Assembly (NCBI GenBank): GCA_009469675.1
Contig: SSSZ01000050.1
Span: 35,342-99,341, forward strand
DNA: 64,000 nt
Reading direction: 5' to 3'
DNA from: Azonexaceae bacterium
Lineage (GTDB): Bacteria; Pseudomonadota; Gammaproteobacteria; Burkholderiales; Rhodocyclaceae
A model generated the notes under the pieces. It saw only the letters and a program-made list of their open reading frames with translations, was not told the DNA's origin and did not search any database. Shown piece by piece: positions 1 through 8,358 of the stretch; the first letter of the stretch is position 1; every line of letters begins with the position of its first letter. Both the position numbers and the translations under genes were made by a program.

Positions 1-140
1 ATGACCACCAGGGTAGGTTTGCCCTCTTTTTGCAGAGCGTCGAAGTGGGCCTGGTCGTAGGCGTGGCCGGCGGCCATGGCGCCGGCGCTGGCGCTGGCGA
101 AGAGGAAGGACACGAGGAAGAGGCGGAGGATGCGCAACAT
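1..140 (-). CDS. thioredoxin-like secreted protein, N-terminal part (runs off the left edge)
   Basis: Only the first 46 codons are present. They read as a signal peptide (LRILRLFLVSFLFASASAGA) followed by AYDQAHFDALQKEGKPTLVV, which resembles the start of a thioredoxin fold (helix 1, then the first hydrophobic strand before the missing CxxC). The ATG at 140 follows AGGAG at 7-nt spacing. By family this would be a periplasmic thiol-disulfide protein, but the catalytic motif lies outside the window, so the function is inferred. The 190 bp between this start and the next gene show no clear feature beyond a TAGAAT-like -10 sequence near 317. Confidence 0.55.
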   Translation of the reverse strand, partial: MLRILRLFLVSFLFASASAGAMAAGHAYDQAHFDALQKEGKPTLVV

Positions 141-330
141 GATGAATCTCCTGAAAGGGGCGGGATGGATTCCCTCTGTGACAACGAAAAGTAGCGGACG
201 TTTGCGGTTTCGTGCCCGGGCGCCCGGCGGCCGGTTCCTCCCATGCGATTAGTCGGCGCCGGAAACGAATCCTTACACGAATCGCACCGGCTTGCCGGCC
301 ACTTTTCCCGGCGCGGTAGAATGCCCGCCA

Positions 331-1926
331 ATGATTCTCCGCCACCCGCCCCTCGCCCTTTTCTTCCTGGCCCTCGCCGCCCTCGTCCCGGGCATCTGGG
401 AAGCCACCGGCATCACTGGCAAGGACGAGTTCTACCTGGGCCTGCGCACGCCCATGGAAATGATGGCCGGCGACCACTGGCTGGTGCCCTTCCTCGACGG
501 CGCGCCGCGCATCAAGAAACCGCCGCTCCTCTACTGGCTGGGCCGGGCAAGCTACGAAACCCTGGGCGTCTCGCTCTTCAGCGCCCGCCTGGTGGCCGTC
601 TGCTTCGCCGCCCTGCTCGTCGCCGCCACCGCCGGCATCGCCCGGCGCCTGAGCGGAGAGGCCCGCACCGGCTGGCTCGCCGGCCTCGTCCTGCTGGGCT
701 GCCTGGGGCTGCACAGCGAAGGCCGCCGCTTCATGCTCGACGTCCCGGTGGCCGCCCTTTCCGCCACCGCCTTGTGGTGCACCCTCATCTGGCTGGAAAA
801 ACCGCGCTGGCCCTGGCTGACCGCGGCCACCCTGGCGCTTGCCGCGGGCTTTCTCGTCAAGGGGCCGATCGTCGCCCTGGTCTGCGGCGCCGGACTCGCC
901 GCCCTGGCCCTCGGCGGGAACCTGTCCCGCCGCGACCTGGCGGGCCGCTGGCCGGCTCTGGCCGCCCACGGCGCCCTCTTCCTGGCCCTCGCCCTGCCCT
1001 GGTTCGGCCTGGTCCGCCTGCTTTACCCGCAAGCCGCCGAACTGGCTTTGGCCGACGAGGTCGAATCCCGGCAGTTCTTCCACCTCAGCCCGGAAATCGC
1101 CCTCGGCCTCGTCAATGTCGCCGCCCCCTGGGTCTTCGTATTTTGCGCCGGCGCCTGGGCGCAGCGCCGCCAGCCCCTGGTCCGCCTGATTCTCGCCTGG
1201 TTCCTCCTGAGCTTTCTGCCCTTTTTCTTTTTGCGTAGTTTCGACCGCTACCTGATCGGTTCCCTGGTTCCCCTCGCCATCCTGGTCGCCGTCGCCCTGC
1301 CCGAGCTGCGCCTGGGTTGGCCGTTTCGCCTCGGCCTTGCCGTCGCCCTGCTGGCGGGCGGCCTGCTCGCCGGCTTCGCCGCCTGGTTCGGCCTGGGGGG
1401 CTGGTACTGGCTGCCGCTGCCCGCCGCCTACCTGGCCTGGGCCTGGTGGCGTCCGGGCCGACCCGGCCACTGCCTGGCGGCTCCCATCGTTTTCTGGAGC
1501 GCGCTGCTGGCCGGGGTTTTTCCCGCCCTCGGCATTAACGCCGTTCCGACGGCCGTGGTCGACCTCGGCAAGACCCGCCCCGTCGCCTTTTTCGACGGCC
1601 CCCAGCCGGCCCTGCTGCCTATCCTGGCCCAGGCCCCCCACCGCCACTACACCCGCCTCGACCACCACGCCGCAAGCGAACTGGCGGGCTCGCAGACCCT
1701 CGTCTTCTGCGAAAGCAAGGATTCGCCTCGGCTCGCCGAGCAGGCGGCGGCGGCTGGCTGGCGGGCGGTGCCCGCCGGCCGTTACGCCACCCTGGCCTCC
1801 CACGGCTCGGGAGTGCGCTTCGCCCGCCTTGGCGCCACCGCCGCCGACTGGCGCGAGGCCTTGGTCCGCCGCGACCTGGGGCCGCTGCTGACCACCGTCG
1901 AATGGTTCACCCTGGAAGCGCCATGA
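331..1926 (+). CDS. ArnT/PMT-like membrane glycosyltransferase
   Basis: A 531-aa, strongly hydrophobic protein with about a dozen membrane segments. The N-terminus has the ArnT/PMT (GT-C fold) signature: an acidic pair after the first helix (D32-E33 in TGKDEFY) and an extracytoplasmic loop ending in PRIKKPPLLYWL (about 59-70). This matches the polyprenyl-phosphate-sugar transferases of the 4-amino-4-deoxyarabinose transferase family. It probably moves a lipid-linked sugar onto an acceptor at the periplasmic face; the donor and acceptor cannot be told. ATG 331 is chosen because it follows a TAGAAT-like -10 and starts the hydrophobic N-terminus; an in-frame TTG lies at 292. Its stop overlaps the next ATG as ATGA, so translation is coupled to the sialidase-like gene. 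Confidence 0.8.
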   Translation: MILRHPPLALFFLALAALVPGIWEATGITGKDEFYLGLRTPMEMMAGDHWLVPFLDGAPRIKKPPLLYWLGRASYETLGVSLFSARLVAVCFAALLVAATAGIARRLSGEARTGWLAGLVLLGCLGLHSEGRRFMLDVPVAALSATALWCTLIWLEKPRWPWLTAATLALAAGFLVKGPIVALVCGAGLAALALGGNLSRRDLAGRWPALAAHGALFLALALPWFGLVRLLYPQAAELALADEVESRQFFHLSPEIALGLVNVAAPWVFVFCAGAWAQRRQPLVRLILAWFLLSFLPFFFLRSFDRYLIGSLVPLAILVAVALPELRLGWPFRLGLAVALLAGGLLAGFAAWFGLGGWYWLPLPAAYLAWAWWRPGRPGHCLAAPIVFWSALLAGVFPALGINAVPTAVVDLGKTRPVAFFDGPQPALLPILAQAPHRHYTRLDHHAASELAGSQTLVFCESKDSPRLAEQAAAAGWRAVPAGRYATLASHGSGVRFARLGATAADWREALVRRDLGPLLTTVEWFTLEAP

Positions 1927-3041
1927 CCCCCCCGTCGCGCAGTGCCGCCGCTTTCTTCCTGGCTGCGCTCCTGGCGGCGGTGCTGCGCGCCCCGGCGCCG
2001 CCGCCCCCGGCTTTCGCCCTGCCCGCGCCGGCCCTGCCCACGCCGGGGACTGCCGCATTCGCCGCCGAAGCGCTGCCGGCCGCCGCCCCGTCGGCCCATG
2101 CCGCCACCCTGGCCGAACTTCCCGACGGCCGGCTGGCCGCCGCCTGGTTCGCCGGTTCCCGCGAGGGCGCTGCCGACGTCGCCATCTGGTTCTCCCGCAA
2201 GAATTCCAGCGGCTGGGAGCCGCCCCGGGCGGTGGCCGAGCGCGCCGCCACAGCGGCCGCCACCGGCGCCCACGTCCGCAAGCTGGGCAACCCGGTCCTT
2301 TACGCCGAGGGGGAGCGCCTCCACCTCTGGTTCGTCAGCGCCGCGGTGGGCGGCTGGGCCGGCAGTTCGATCAACCACAGCGTCTCGACCGACGCCGGCG
2401 CCACCTGGTCCCCGGCTGAGAAGCTGGCGACCTCGCCCTTTTTCAATCTCAGCACCCTGGTCCGCACCCCGCCCCTGGCCTTGGCCGACGGCGGGGTGGG
2501 CCTGCCGGTCTATCACGAATTCATTGACAAGCGCGGCGAGTGGCTGCGCCTGGACGCCGCCGGCCGGATCGTCGGCCGGACCCGCCTGGCCGCGGTAGGG
2601 CCGGCGCTGCAGCCGGCCCTCGCCGCCCTTGACGGGCAGCGCGCCGTGGCCCTCCTGCGCAACGCCGGCGGCGGCGGCGCGCCGCAGGTGCTGCGGGCCG
2701 ATACGGGCGACGCCGGCGAACGGTTTTCGCCCCTGGTGGAAATCGCCGTGGGCAATCCCAATTCCTCCCTCGCCCTCCTTCGCCTGCCCAGCGGCCGCCT
2801 GCTCCTGGCCGGCAACCCGGGGGAGGGGCGGAACCGCCTGCAACTGTGGGTTGGGGATGGCGAGGGCCGGACCTGGAGAGCCAGCCGGGTGGTGGAACAG
2901 AGCGCCGACGGCGCCGACGAGTTTTCCTACCCGGCCCTGCTCCTGGCCCGGGACGGGCGCATCCATCTGGCCTACACCTGGAAGCGGCAGGCCATCAACC
3001 ACGCCGCTTTCGACGAAGCCTGGCTGGAGGCGGCGCCATGA
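1923..3041 (+). CDS. sialidase-like (BNR/Asp-box) exported protein
   Basis: A 372-aa protein with a signal peptide or anchor (about 8-22), a Pro/Ala-rich linker and a beta-propeller-like body. Asp-box motifs are visible: VSTDAGATW (about 154-162) and GDGEGRTW near 311, plus the early strand pair LPDGRLAAAWFAGSREGAADVAIW typical of sialidase-superfamily proteins. True sialidases need an Arg triad, Tyr and Glu that I cannot place securely, so exo-alpha-sialidase activity is a family-level guess. It overlaps the glycosyltransferase stop and the next start (both ATGA), making a tightly coupled three-gene unit probably concerned with surface or secreted glycans. Confidence 0.75.
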   Translation: MTPPSRSAAAFFLAALLAAVLRAPAPPPPAFALPAPALPTPGTAAFAAEALPAAAPSAHAATLAELPDGRLAAAWFAGSREGAADVAIWFSRKNSSGWEPPRAVAERAATAAATGAHVRKLGNPVLYAEGERLHLWFVSAAVGGWAGSSINHSVSTDAGATWSPAEKLATSPFFNLSTLVRTPPLALADGGVGLPVYHEFIDKRGEWLRLDAAGRIVGRTRLAAVGPALQPALAALDGQRAVALLRNAGGGGAPQVLRADTGDAGERFSPLVEIAVGNPNSSLALLRLPSGRLLLAGNPGEGRNRLQLWVGDGEGRTWRASRVVEQSADGADEFSYPALLLARDGRIHLAYTWKRQAINHAAFDEAWLEAAP

Positions 3042-3604
3042 ACCCGGCCGCCCTCTTCGGCCTGATCGCCTCGGCCCTGGTCGTGGGGGCCGCCGGCGCC
3101 CTGCTGTTTCCCCGGCTGCCGCGCATCGTCGCCCTGGCGGCGGCCGGCCTTGCCCTGGCGCCGGTCTTCGCCGGCGAAAGTGTGGCGATGTGGGTGCACG
3201 GCCTGCTCGGCCAGCCATCAGCGACCCTGGCCCAACTCGCCCTGCTGCGCTGCCTCGGCGGCACCGTACCGGCCCTCGGCGCGGCGCGGCGCTGGGCTTT
3301 CGTGGCTGGGGCCGGAGCGTTCTACGGGAGCTTCCTGGGCAATTTTGCCGGCTTCGACTTCTTCAGCCTGGGCTACCGCCCGGCCGGCCTCTTCGTCGGG
3401 GCCCTCCTGCCCTTCGCCGCCTGGCTGCACCGGCGGGGCGAATCCGGCTGGCTGGTGATCCTCGGCGTCGACCTCGCGGCCTACGCCCTGGGCCTCTTCG
3501 ACAATGCCTGGAACGCCTTGCTGGACCCCGTGGTGGTGCTTCTGGCGCTGGCTGCGGCCTTCAGGAAAGGACGGCCTGGGCGATCAGCTGGCGAATGCTC
3601 GTAG
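3038..3604 (+). CDS. small polytopic membrane protein of the glycosyltransferase-sialidase unit
   Basis: A 188-aa protein with about five or six hydrophobic segments (for example LIASALVVGAAGALLF, IVALAAAGLALAPVF, WLVILGVDLAAYALGLF) and a short basic C-terminus. I recognise no family. The start ATG overlaps the upstream TGA (ATGA), so it is translated with the sialidase-like gene. Its last 44 bp overlap the convergent receiver-domain gene on the other strand, so the stop may be slightly misplaced or the overlap real. It may be a partner or channel for the glycan-processing pair, which is an inference from coupling only. Confidence 0.7.
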   Translation: MNPAALFGLIASALVVGAAGALLFPRLPRIVALAAAGLALAPVFAGESVAMWVHGLLGQPSATLAQLALLRCLGGTVPALGAARRWAFVAGAGAFYGSFLGNFAGFDFFSLGYRPAGLFVGALLPFAAWLHRRGESGWLVILGVDLAAYALGLFDNAWNALLDPVVVLLALAAAFRKGRPGRSAGECS

Positions 3605-4361
3605 CTTCGAAGGGTTTGTCGCAGATCGCCGAAACGCCGGCCTTTTCCACCGCCGCCAGGCGCCCCCGGTTCTGTTCGCTGGTCACCATGAGCACCGGCA
3701 CGGCGCTCTGCCAGCTCTGGGTGCGGATGTATTCGGTCAGTTCCCGCCCATCCATCTCCGGCATGTTGTAGTCGGTGATGACCAGGTCGACCATCGTCCC
3801 CTGCAGGCATTCCACCGCCTCGCGGCCGTTTTCCGCCTCGGTGATGCGGCTGATGCCGAGTTCCTCGAGAAGGCGCCGCAGGTGGCGCCGGGAGGCCAGG
3901 CTGTCGTCCACCACGAGCACCCGCAGCTGCTCCATTTCGGCGGTATCGATGTCGCTCGGCGGGTTGAGGTAGTCGGCGGCGGCGAACAGCGCCCGCGACA
4001 GCTGCTGCTCGTTGAAGGGTTTGGCCAGGATGCTGCAGGCGCCGGCCTGGCGCACCGGCTCGAGAACCTGGGGCCGGGTCTCGCTGGAAACGAGGATGAA
4101 GGGCACGGCTTCGAGGAAGGGATCGGCGCGCATGGCGGTGACCAGTTCGGTGCCGGCGCCGTCGGGCAGATAGAGGCTGCTGACCACGATCCAGCCGGCA
4201 TCGACCCGGGCCAGCGCGGCCAGGGCCTCGGCCTTGGAATGGCAGGATTCGATCTGGCCGACCCCCTGGTTCTTGAGCATGCGGGAAACGAGATGGGCCT
4301 GGGCCGACGACGGTTCGACCAGAACCACATGCAATTCGGCGAGCGACGAGGTGAAAGCCAC
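3561..4361 (-). CDS. tandem receiver-domain response regulator, first receiver degenerate
   Basis: A 266-aa protein made only of two CheY-like receiver (REC) domains (about 10-130 and 145-265) with no output domain. The second receiver has the complete set: VVDDS (acidic pair), VITDYNMPEMDG (phosphoacceptor Asp) and CDKPF (Lys). In the first, the acidic pair is replaced (VLVEPSS) and the phosphoacceptor position reads VVSSLYLPDG, with Ser instead of Asp, although the Lys loop LAKPF is kept. The first domain is therefore probably a non-phosphorylatable docking module. Single-gene unit, convergent with the membrane protein gene. It may act in phosphorelay or motility; the partner kinase is unknown, and orphan kinases occur elsewhere in the window. 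Confidence 0.85.
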   Translation of the reverse strand: MAFTSSLAELHVVLVEPSSAQAHLVSRMLKNQGVGQIESCHSKAEALAALARVDAGWIVVSSLYLPDGAGTELVTAMRADPFLEAVPFILVSSETRPQVLEPVRQAGACSILAKPFNEQQLSRALFAAADYLNPPSDIDTAEMEQLRVLVVDDSLASRRHLRRLLEELGISRITEAENGREAVECLQGTMVDLVITDYNMPEMDGRELTEYIRTQSWQSAVPVLMVTSEQNRGRLAAVEKAGVSAICDKPFEATSIRQLIAQAVLS

Positions 4362-4459
4362 GAACTATCCCCTGGCGATTGGCAGACGGCCCCACTATAA
4401 CAGGTGCCCGGGGCCGGCGAAACGCCCGTCCCCCGGGCCGGGGCAGGAGCGCCGCCCGA

Positions 4460-5167
4460 TCAGGCCGGCGGCGGCAGGTCGAAATAAAGGATTTCGCTCG
4501 CCTCGCCGGCAACGATTTCCAGCCGCGGCTCGTCGGCGAGCTTGGCGGCGTCCCCGCCGGCGAGGTCGATGCCGTTCAGCCGGACCCGACCGCGCACCAC
4601 GTGGAGGTAGCCCAGGCGCCCCGGCGTCTGGGTTCGCCCGGCAGCTTCCTGCGGCTCCAGGCGGCAGACGTGGATGTGGGCGTCCTGGCCGATGGTGGTG
4701 CTGCCCTGGGCGCCGTCGGGGGAGGCGATGCAGCGCCAGGGGCCGGGAATCTCGCCGCCGGCGACGGCGAGCTGCTCGTAGCTGGCCTGGCCCCCGGGCG
4801 CTGCCGGCTCGATCCAGATTTGCAGCAAATGGGTTTCCTCGGTCACCGAAGGGTTGAATTCGCTGTGCAGGATGCCCCGGCCGGCGCTCATGCGCTGCAC
4901 TTCGCCGCGCCGGATGACACCGCCATTGCCCAGGCTGTCGCGGTGTTCCAGGACGCCAGCCAGGATGTAGGTGACGATTTCCATGTCGCGGTGGCCGTGC
5001 ATGCCAAAGCCCTTGCCCGGCTTGACCCGATCCTCGTTGATGACGCGCAGCGCCCCCCAGCCCATTTCCTCGGGATCGTGATAGGCGGCGAAGGAAAAGC
5101 TGTGCTTCGCCAGCAGCCAGCCGTGGTCGGCGTGACCCCGATCCTTGCCTGCCCGTATCTTTATCAT
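4460..5167 (-). CDS. pirin-family bicupin (YhhW-like)
   Basis: A 235-aa pirin of the size of E. coli YhhW. The N-terminal cupin contains the four metal-binding positions expected of the family: HGHRD (two His, about 57-59) and GILHSEFN (His and Glu, about 101-103). Members bind Fe or another metal and some have quercetin 2,3-dioxygenase activity in vitro; the physiological role is unclear. The ATG at 5167 is preceded by a strong GGGGGAG Shine-Dalgarno sequence. It lies just downstream of, and in the same direction as, the ParA-like gene (52-bp gap), so read-through is possible. Confidence 0.9.
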   Translation of the reverse strand: MIKIRAGKDRGHADHGWLLAKHSFSFAAYHDPEEMGWGALRVINEDRVKPGKGFGMHGHRDMEIVTYILAGVLEHRDSLGNGGVIRRGEVQRMSAGRGILHSEFNPSVTEETHLLQIWIEPAAPGGQASYEQLAVAGGEIPGPWRCIASPDGAQGSTTIGQDAHIHVCRLEPQEAAGRTQTPGRLGYLHVVRGRVRLNGIDLAGGDAAKLADEPRLEIVAGEASEILYFDLPPPA

Positions 5168-5219
5168 GGCGCTCCCCCGTCCCGGATACCGGGGTTTGAC
5201 CGGCTGCGGCGGCGCCGGT

Positions 5220-5843
5220 TCAGGCCTCGACCCAGTCGATGATGGCCCGCCATTGGTCGACGTCGCGCTCGGCCCGGGAGGGCGGCAGGTCGAAGAGGGT
5301 GAGGCCGGCGGCGGCGGCCTGGACATAGACCTGGGTGTCCCGCAGGTAGGCCAGCACGGGCAGTTCCAGGCTGGCGAAGAAGCGCTCCAGTTCCCCGGCG
5401 GCGCGGGTTCGGGCGTCGACCCGCATGCCCACCACGGCGACGTCGGCCTTGCCCTTGCGCACCGCCTTTTCGGCCAGCAGGTCACGGATGAACTGGCGGG
5501 TGGCGAGCATGTCGAAAAGCGAGGGCTGGACCGGCACGATGACCCGGGACGACAGTTTCAAGACCTTTTCCAGCATTTTGCCGCGCAAGCCGGCCGGGGT
5601 ATCGAGGACGGCGTGGGTGGTGCCCTTGGGAGGCCGCGCCACGGCATCGGGGCCGACCTCCCAGGTGGCGATGGGGGGAGCCTCGGCGGGGCGCAGGGCG
5701 AGCCAGTCCCGGGCCGACTGCTGGCGGTCGATATCGCCCAGCATCACCCCTTGGCGGCGGGAAGCGAAGTAGCCGGCCAGATTGGTGGCCAGGGTGCTCT
5801 TGCCCGATCCGCCCTTGGGGTTGGCGACGAGGAAGGCCTTCAC
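5220..5843 (-). CDS. ParA-like P-loop ATPase (no ParB nearby)
   Basis: A 207-aa ATPase of the ParA/MinD superfamily: deviant Walker A NPKGGSGKST (about 8-17), GDIDRQQSARDW (switch region, Asp-Gln-Ser as in ParA/Soj) and VLDTPAGL. It lacks the N-terminal DNA-binding extension of long plasmid ParA and there is no ParB gene or parS-like array nearby, so it belongs to the short orphan ParA/VirC1-like group that positions membrane or cytoplasmic cargo. The GTG start at 5843 overlaps the stop of the upstream TAXI-protein gene (GTGA), implying translational coupling and perhaps a shared role. Confidence 0.85.
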   Translation of the reverse strand: MKAFLVANPKGGSGKSTLATNLAGYFASRRQGVMLGDIDRQQSARDWLALRPAEAPPIATWEVGPDAVARPPKGTTHAVLDTPAGLRGKMLEKVLKLSSRVIVPVQPSLFDMLATRQFIRDLLAEKAVRKGKADVAVVGMRVDARTRAAGELERFFASLELPVLAYLRDTQVYVQAAAAGLTLFDLPPSRAERDVDQWRAIIDWVEA

Positions 5844-7165
5844 GCCGCCTGCTCCAGCTTGACCAGGGTGCTGCGCACCAGATTGACGTGCTCGCGCAGG
5901 GTATAGACGAGGTCGGTGAAGCCGAGGGGCACCCGCAACTGGCTGGCCTGTTCCTCCAGGGTATCGAGGCGGTCGCGGTATTCGCCCAGGCGGGCCGGGT
6001 CGAAATGATGCTTGAGGTCGTCTTCGAGGAACTTCAGTTCGCCGTAGCAGCGGAAGACCTTGGACCGCACCCGCCAGGTGTAGATGGCCGGCGCCACCTT
6101 GAGCAGCGGGATGAGGAGCGCCACCACCGGCACCAGGAGGACGATCAGGCGGTCGATCAGTACGGCCAGCCAGAAGGGCAGGTAGCGCTGCAGGAAGGGC
6201 GAACCCGACTTGTGGTAGCGCGCCGCCTCGGGCGATTGCGGAAAGAGGGCGTCCTTGTAGGCGGGAAACTCGCCGGCCTTCTGGAAAAAGCCGATCTTGC
6301 CGTGCACCTCGCTCATGGCCTGGAGGAGCAGCGACTGCAGGGCGGGGTGGAGGTCGTCGCGGACCACCAGATTGGCGGTGGGCGCCAGGAGCGTCACGTC
6401 GTGGGGGGGAAAGTCGCGCACCAGGTCGGCGACGCCGTGGGGCATGACGAGTTTGGTGAGAAAGGGAAAGCGGCGCAGATAGGCGTCGGCCTGGGAAAAA
6501 TTCATCACCTGGATGCCGGGCGAACGGAGCAGCACCTGCACCACCGGGGCCTTCTCGGCGGCGATGATGAAAGCCGCGTCGATGCGCCGCTGCTGCAGTT
6601 CCTCGGCGGCCTTGAGGCCGGAAAGGGGAACCAGGTGGTCGCCGGGTTCGATCTCGTTGGCGGTCAGCAATTGCTGGGCGAGCTGGCGGACGCCCGACCC
6701 CTCCTGGCCGATGGCGATACGCTTGCCCTTCAGATCGGTAAGGCGGTCCATGCGCCGGTCGGCGCGGTAGAAGACCCAGACCGGCTCGTAGAAGGCGCTG
6801 CCCAGGGACTGCAGGCCGGAATCGTCGGCTTCGTCGGCCTCGCCCCGGGGGTCGACGACGCCCCCCTGGACGAAGCCGACCTGGGCCTCGTCCTTTTTCA
6901 GCCGATCCAGGTTTTCCAGCGACCCGGCCGAGGCTCGGACCTCGAGTTCGATGCCGTTCTTGGCGAGGATCGCCGCGTAGCGCCCGGCATAGTAGTAATA
7001 CGCCCCGGCCTCGCTGCCGGTGGTGATGACGATCTTCTTGGGCGGCGCCGGCTCGACGAACTGGTAGGCGACGGCAAAACCGATGCCGGCAATGAGGACG
7101 ATCCACCAGGCGGTGGCGAAAAGGTCGCGCAGCGACAGCAGTCCGGCTTTGAGCTTGGCCACCAT
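5840..7165 (-). CDS. membrane-anchored TAXI-family solute-binding protein
   Basis: A 441-aa protein. Residues about 45-310 are a TAXI-type (TRAP-associated) periplasmic binding domain: IVITTGSEAGAYYYYAGRYA, GSLENLDRL, VGFVQGGV, IAIGQEGSGVRQLAQQLL. Instead of a cleavable signal it has an N-terminal anchor (AWWIVLIAGIGFAVAYQF), and after the binding domain two hydrophobic segments (FWLAVLIDRLIVLLVPVVAL and following) and an about 85-residue helical cytoplasmic tail. No TRAP permease gene is present. It may therefore be a sensor-like receptor rather than a transporter subunit. Start ATG 7165 gives a short basic leader before the anchor. Coupled to the ParA-like gene by GTGA overlap. Confidence 0.8.
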   Translation of the reverse strand: MVAKLKAGLLSLRDLFATAWWIVLIAGIGFAVAYQFVEPAPPKKIVITTGSEAGAYYYYAGRYAAILAKNGIELEVRASAGSLENLDRLKKDEAQVGFVQGGVVDPRGEADEADDSGLQSLGSAFYEPVWVFYRADRRMDRLTDLKGKRIAIGQEGSGVRQLAQQLLTANEIEPGDHLVPLSGLKAAEELQQRRIDAAFIIAAEKAPVVQVLLRSPGIQVMNFSQADAYLRRFPFLTKLVMPHGVADLVRDFPPHDVTLLAPTANLVVRDDLHPALQSLLLQAMSEVHGKIGFFQKAGEFPAYKDALFPQSPEAARYHKSGSPFLQRYLPFWLAVLIDRLIVLLVPVVALLIPLLKVAPAIYTWRVRSKVFRCYGELKFLEDDLKHHFDPARLGEYRDRLDTLEEQASQLRVPLGFTDLVYTLREHVNLVRSTLVKLEQAA

Positions 7166-7292
7166 CCTAGGCCTCGCGGCGCCCTGCCCGGGCCGCCGGG
7201 CAAGCCGGCCGGGATTGACGGCGGACCGCCCGGGGGGCGGCGAAGCCACACGTCGTCTCGAGGGTCATGGCAGGTGGTCGAAACACGGCCGC

Positions 7293-8267
7293 TCAGGGCA
7301 GGAGGATGGTGGAACCCGTGGTACGGCGGGCTTCCAGGTCGCGCTGGGCCTGGGCGGCGTCCTTGAGGGCGTAGGTCTGGTTGACTTCGATCCGGACCTG
7401 ACCCGCCGCGACGACGGCGAACAGTTCGGTCCCCAGGGCGGCGAGGTCGGCCCGCTGGGCGGTGTAGGTCATCAAGGTCGGCCGGGTGACGAAAAGCGAA
7501 CCCTTCTGGGAGAGGAGCAGGATGTCGAAGGGCGGCACCGGCCCCGAAGCGTTGCCGTAGCTCACCAGCATGCCCAGGGGGCGCAGGCTGTCGAGGGAAG
7601 CGGTGAAGGTGTCCTTGCCGACGCCGTCGTACACCACCGCGACGCCTTCGCCGCCGGTGATCTCCCGCACCCGGGGGGCGACGTTCTCCCGGCTGTAGTT
7701 GATGACGTGGTCGCAGCCGTGGGCCCGGGCCAGGTCGCCCTTGGCGTCGGAACCGACGGTGCCGATCACCGTCGCCCCCAGGGCCTTGGCCCACTGGCAG
7801 GCGATCAGCCCGACCCCGCCGGCGGCGGCGTGGATGAGGACCGCATCGCCGGCCTGGACGCGATAGGTGCGGCGCAGCAGGTAGGCGGCGGTGAGGCCCT
7901 GCAGCATCATGGCGGCGGCGGTGCGAAAGCCGATGCCGTCGGGCAAGACAAGCAGGCGATGGGCGGGAAGGTTGCGGGCTTCGGCGTAGGCCCCCACCGG
8001 CCCGCCGGCATAGGCCACGCGATCGCCGACCTTGACCTCGGCGACGCCCTCGCCGACGGCCACCACCGTCCCCGCGCCCTCGAGGCCGAGGCCGGCGGGC
8101 AGCGGCACGGGATAAAGCCCGGTGCGGTGATAGATATCGATGAAATTGAGGCCCACCGCCGCGTGGCGCACCTGCGCCTCGCCCGCCGCCGGGGGCGGAA
8201 GATCGACCGCCTCCCACGCCAAGACCTCGGGGCCGCCGGTTTGATGGATACGGATGGCGTGGGTCAT
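7293..8267 (-). CDS. qor: NADPH:quinone oxidoreductase (zinc-independent MDR family)
   Basis: A 324-aa medium-chain reductase of the QOR/zeta-crystallin group. Visible are the N-terminal GroES-like half with VGLNFIDIYHRTGLYP, the substrate segment GLGLEGAGTVVAVG, the nucleotide-binding loop HAAAGGVGLIACQWAKALGA and the following VIGTVGSDAKG that gives NADPH preference. The Zn ligands of alcohol dehydrogenases are absent, as expected. By family it reduces quinones, often by one electron, in the cytoplasm. The start is supported by AGGAG 6 nt upstream of ATG 8267. Monocistronic as far as can be seen, transcribed towards the TAXI gene with a 127-bp gap. Confidence 0.9.
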   Translation of the reverse strand: MTHAIRIHQTGGPEVLAWEAVDLPPPAAGEAQVRHAAVGLNFIDIYHRTGLYPVPLPAGLGLEGAGTVVAVGEGVAEVKVGDRVAYAGGPVGAYAEARNLPAHRLLVLPDGIGFRTAAAMMLQGLTAAYLLRRTYRVQAGDAVLIHAAAGGVGLIACQWAKALGATVIGTVGSDAKGDLARAHGCDHVINYSRENVAPRVREITGGEGVAVVYDGVGKDTFTASLDSLRPLGMLVSYGNASGPVPPFDILLLSQKGSLFVTRPTLMTYTAQRADLAALGTELFAVVAAGQVRIEVNQTYALKDAAQAQRDLEARRTTGSTILLP

Positions 8268-8358
8268 GGCGGTCTCCTGAGCATTTTTGAGCGGTTAACT
8301 ATACCGTGGCTTGGGGCGCGGGGAGCGTTTCCGACGATGGGGACCACGCAGGGGGCGG

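Noticed and set aside
5220..5843. ParAB chromosome partition locus
   Set aside because: No ParB gene or parS-like repeats nearby; the ATPase is short and coupled to a TAXI protein instead.
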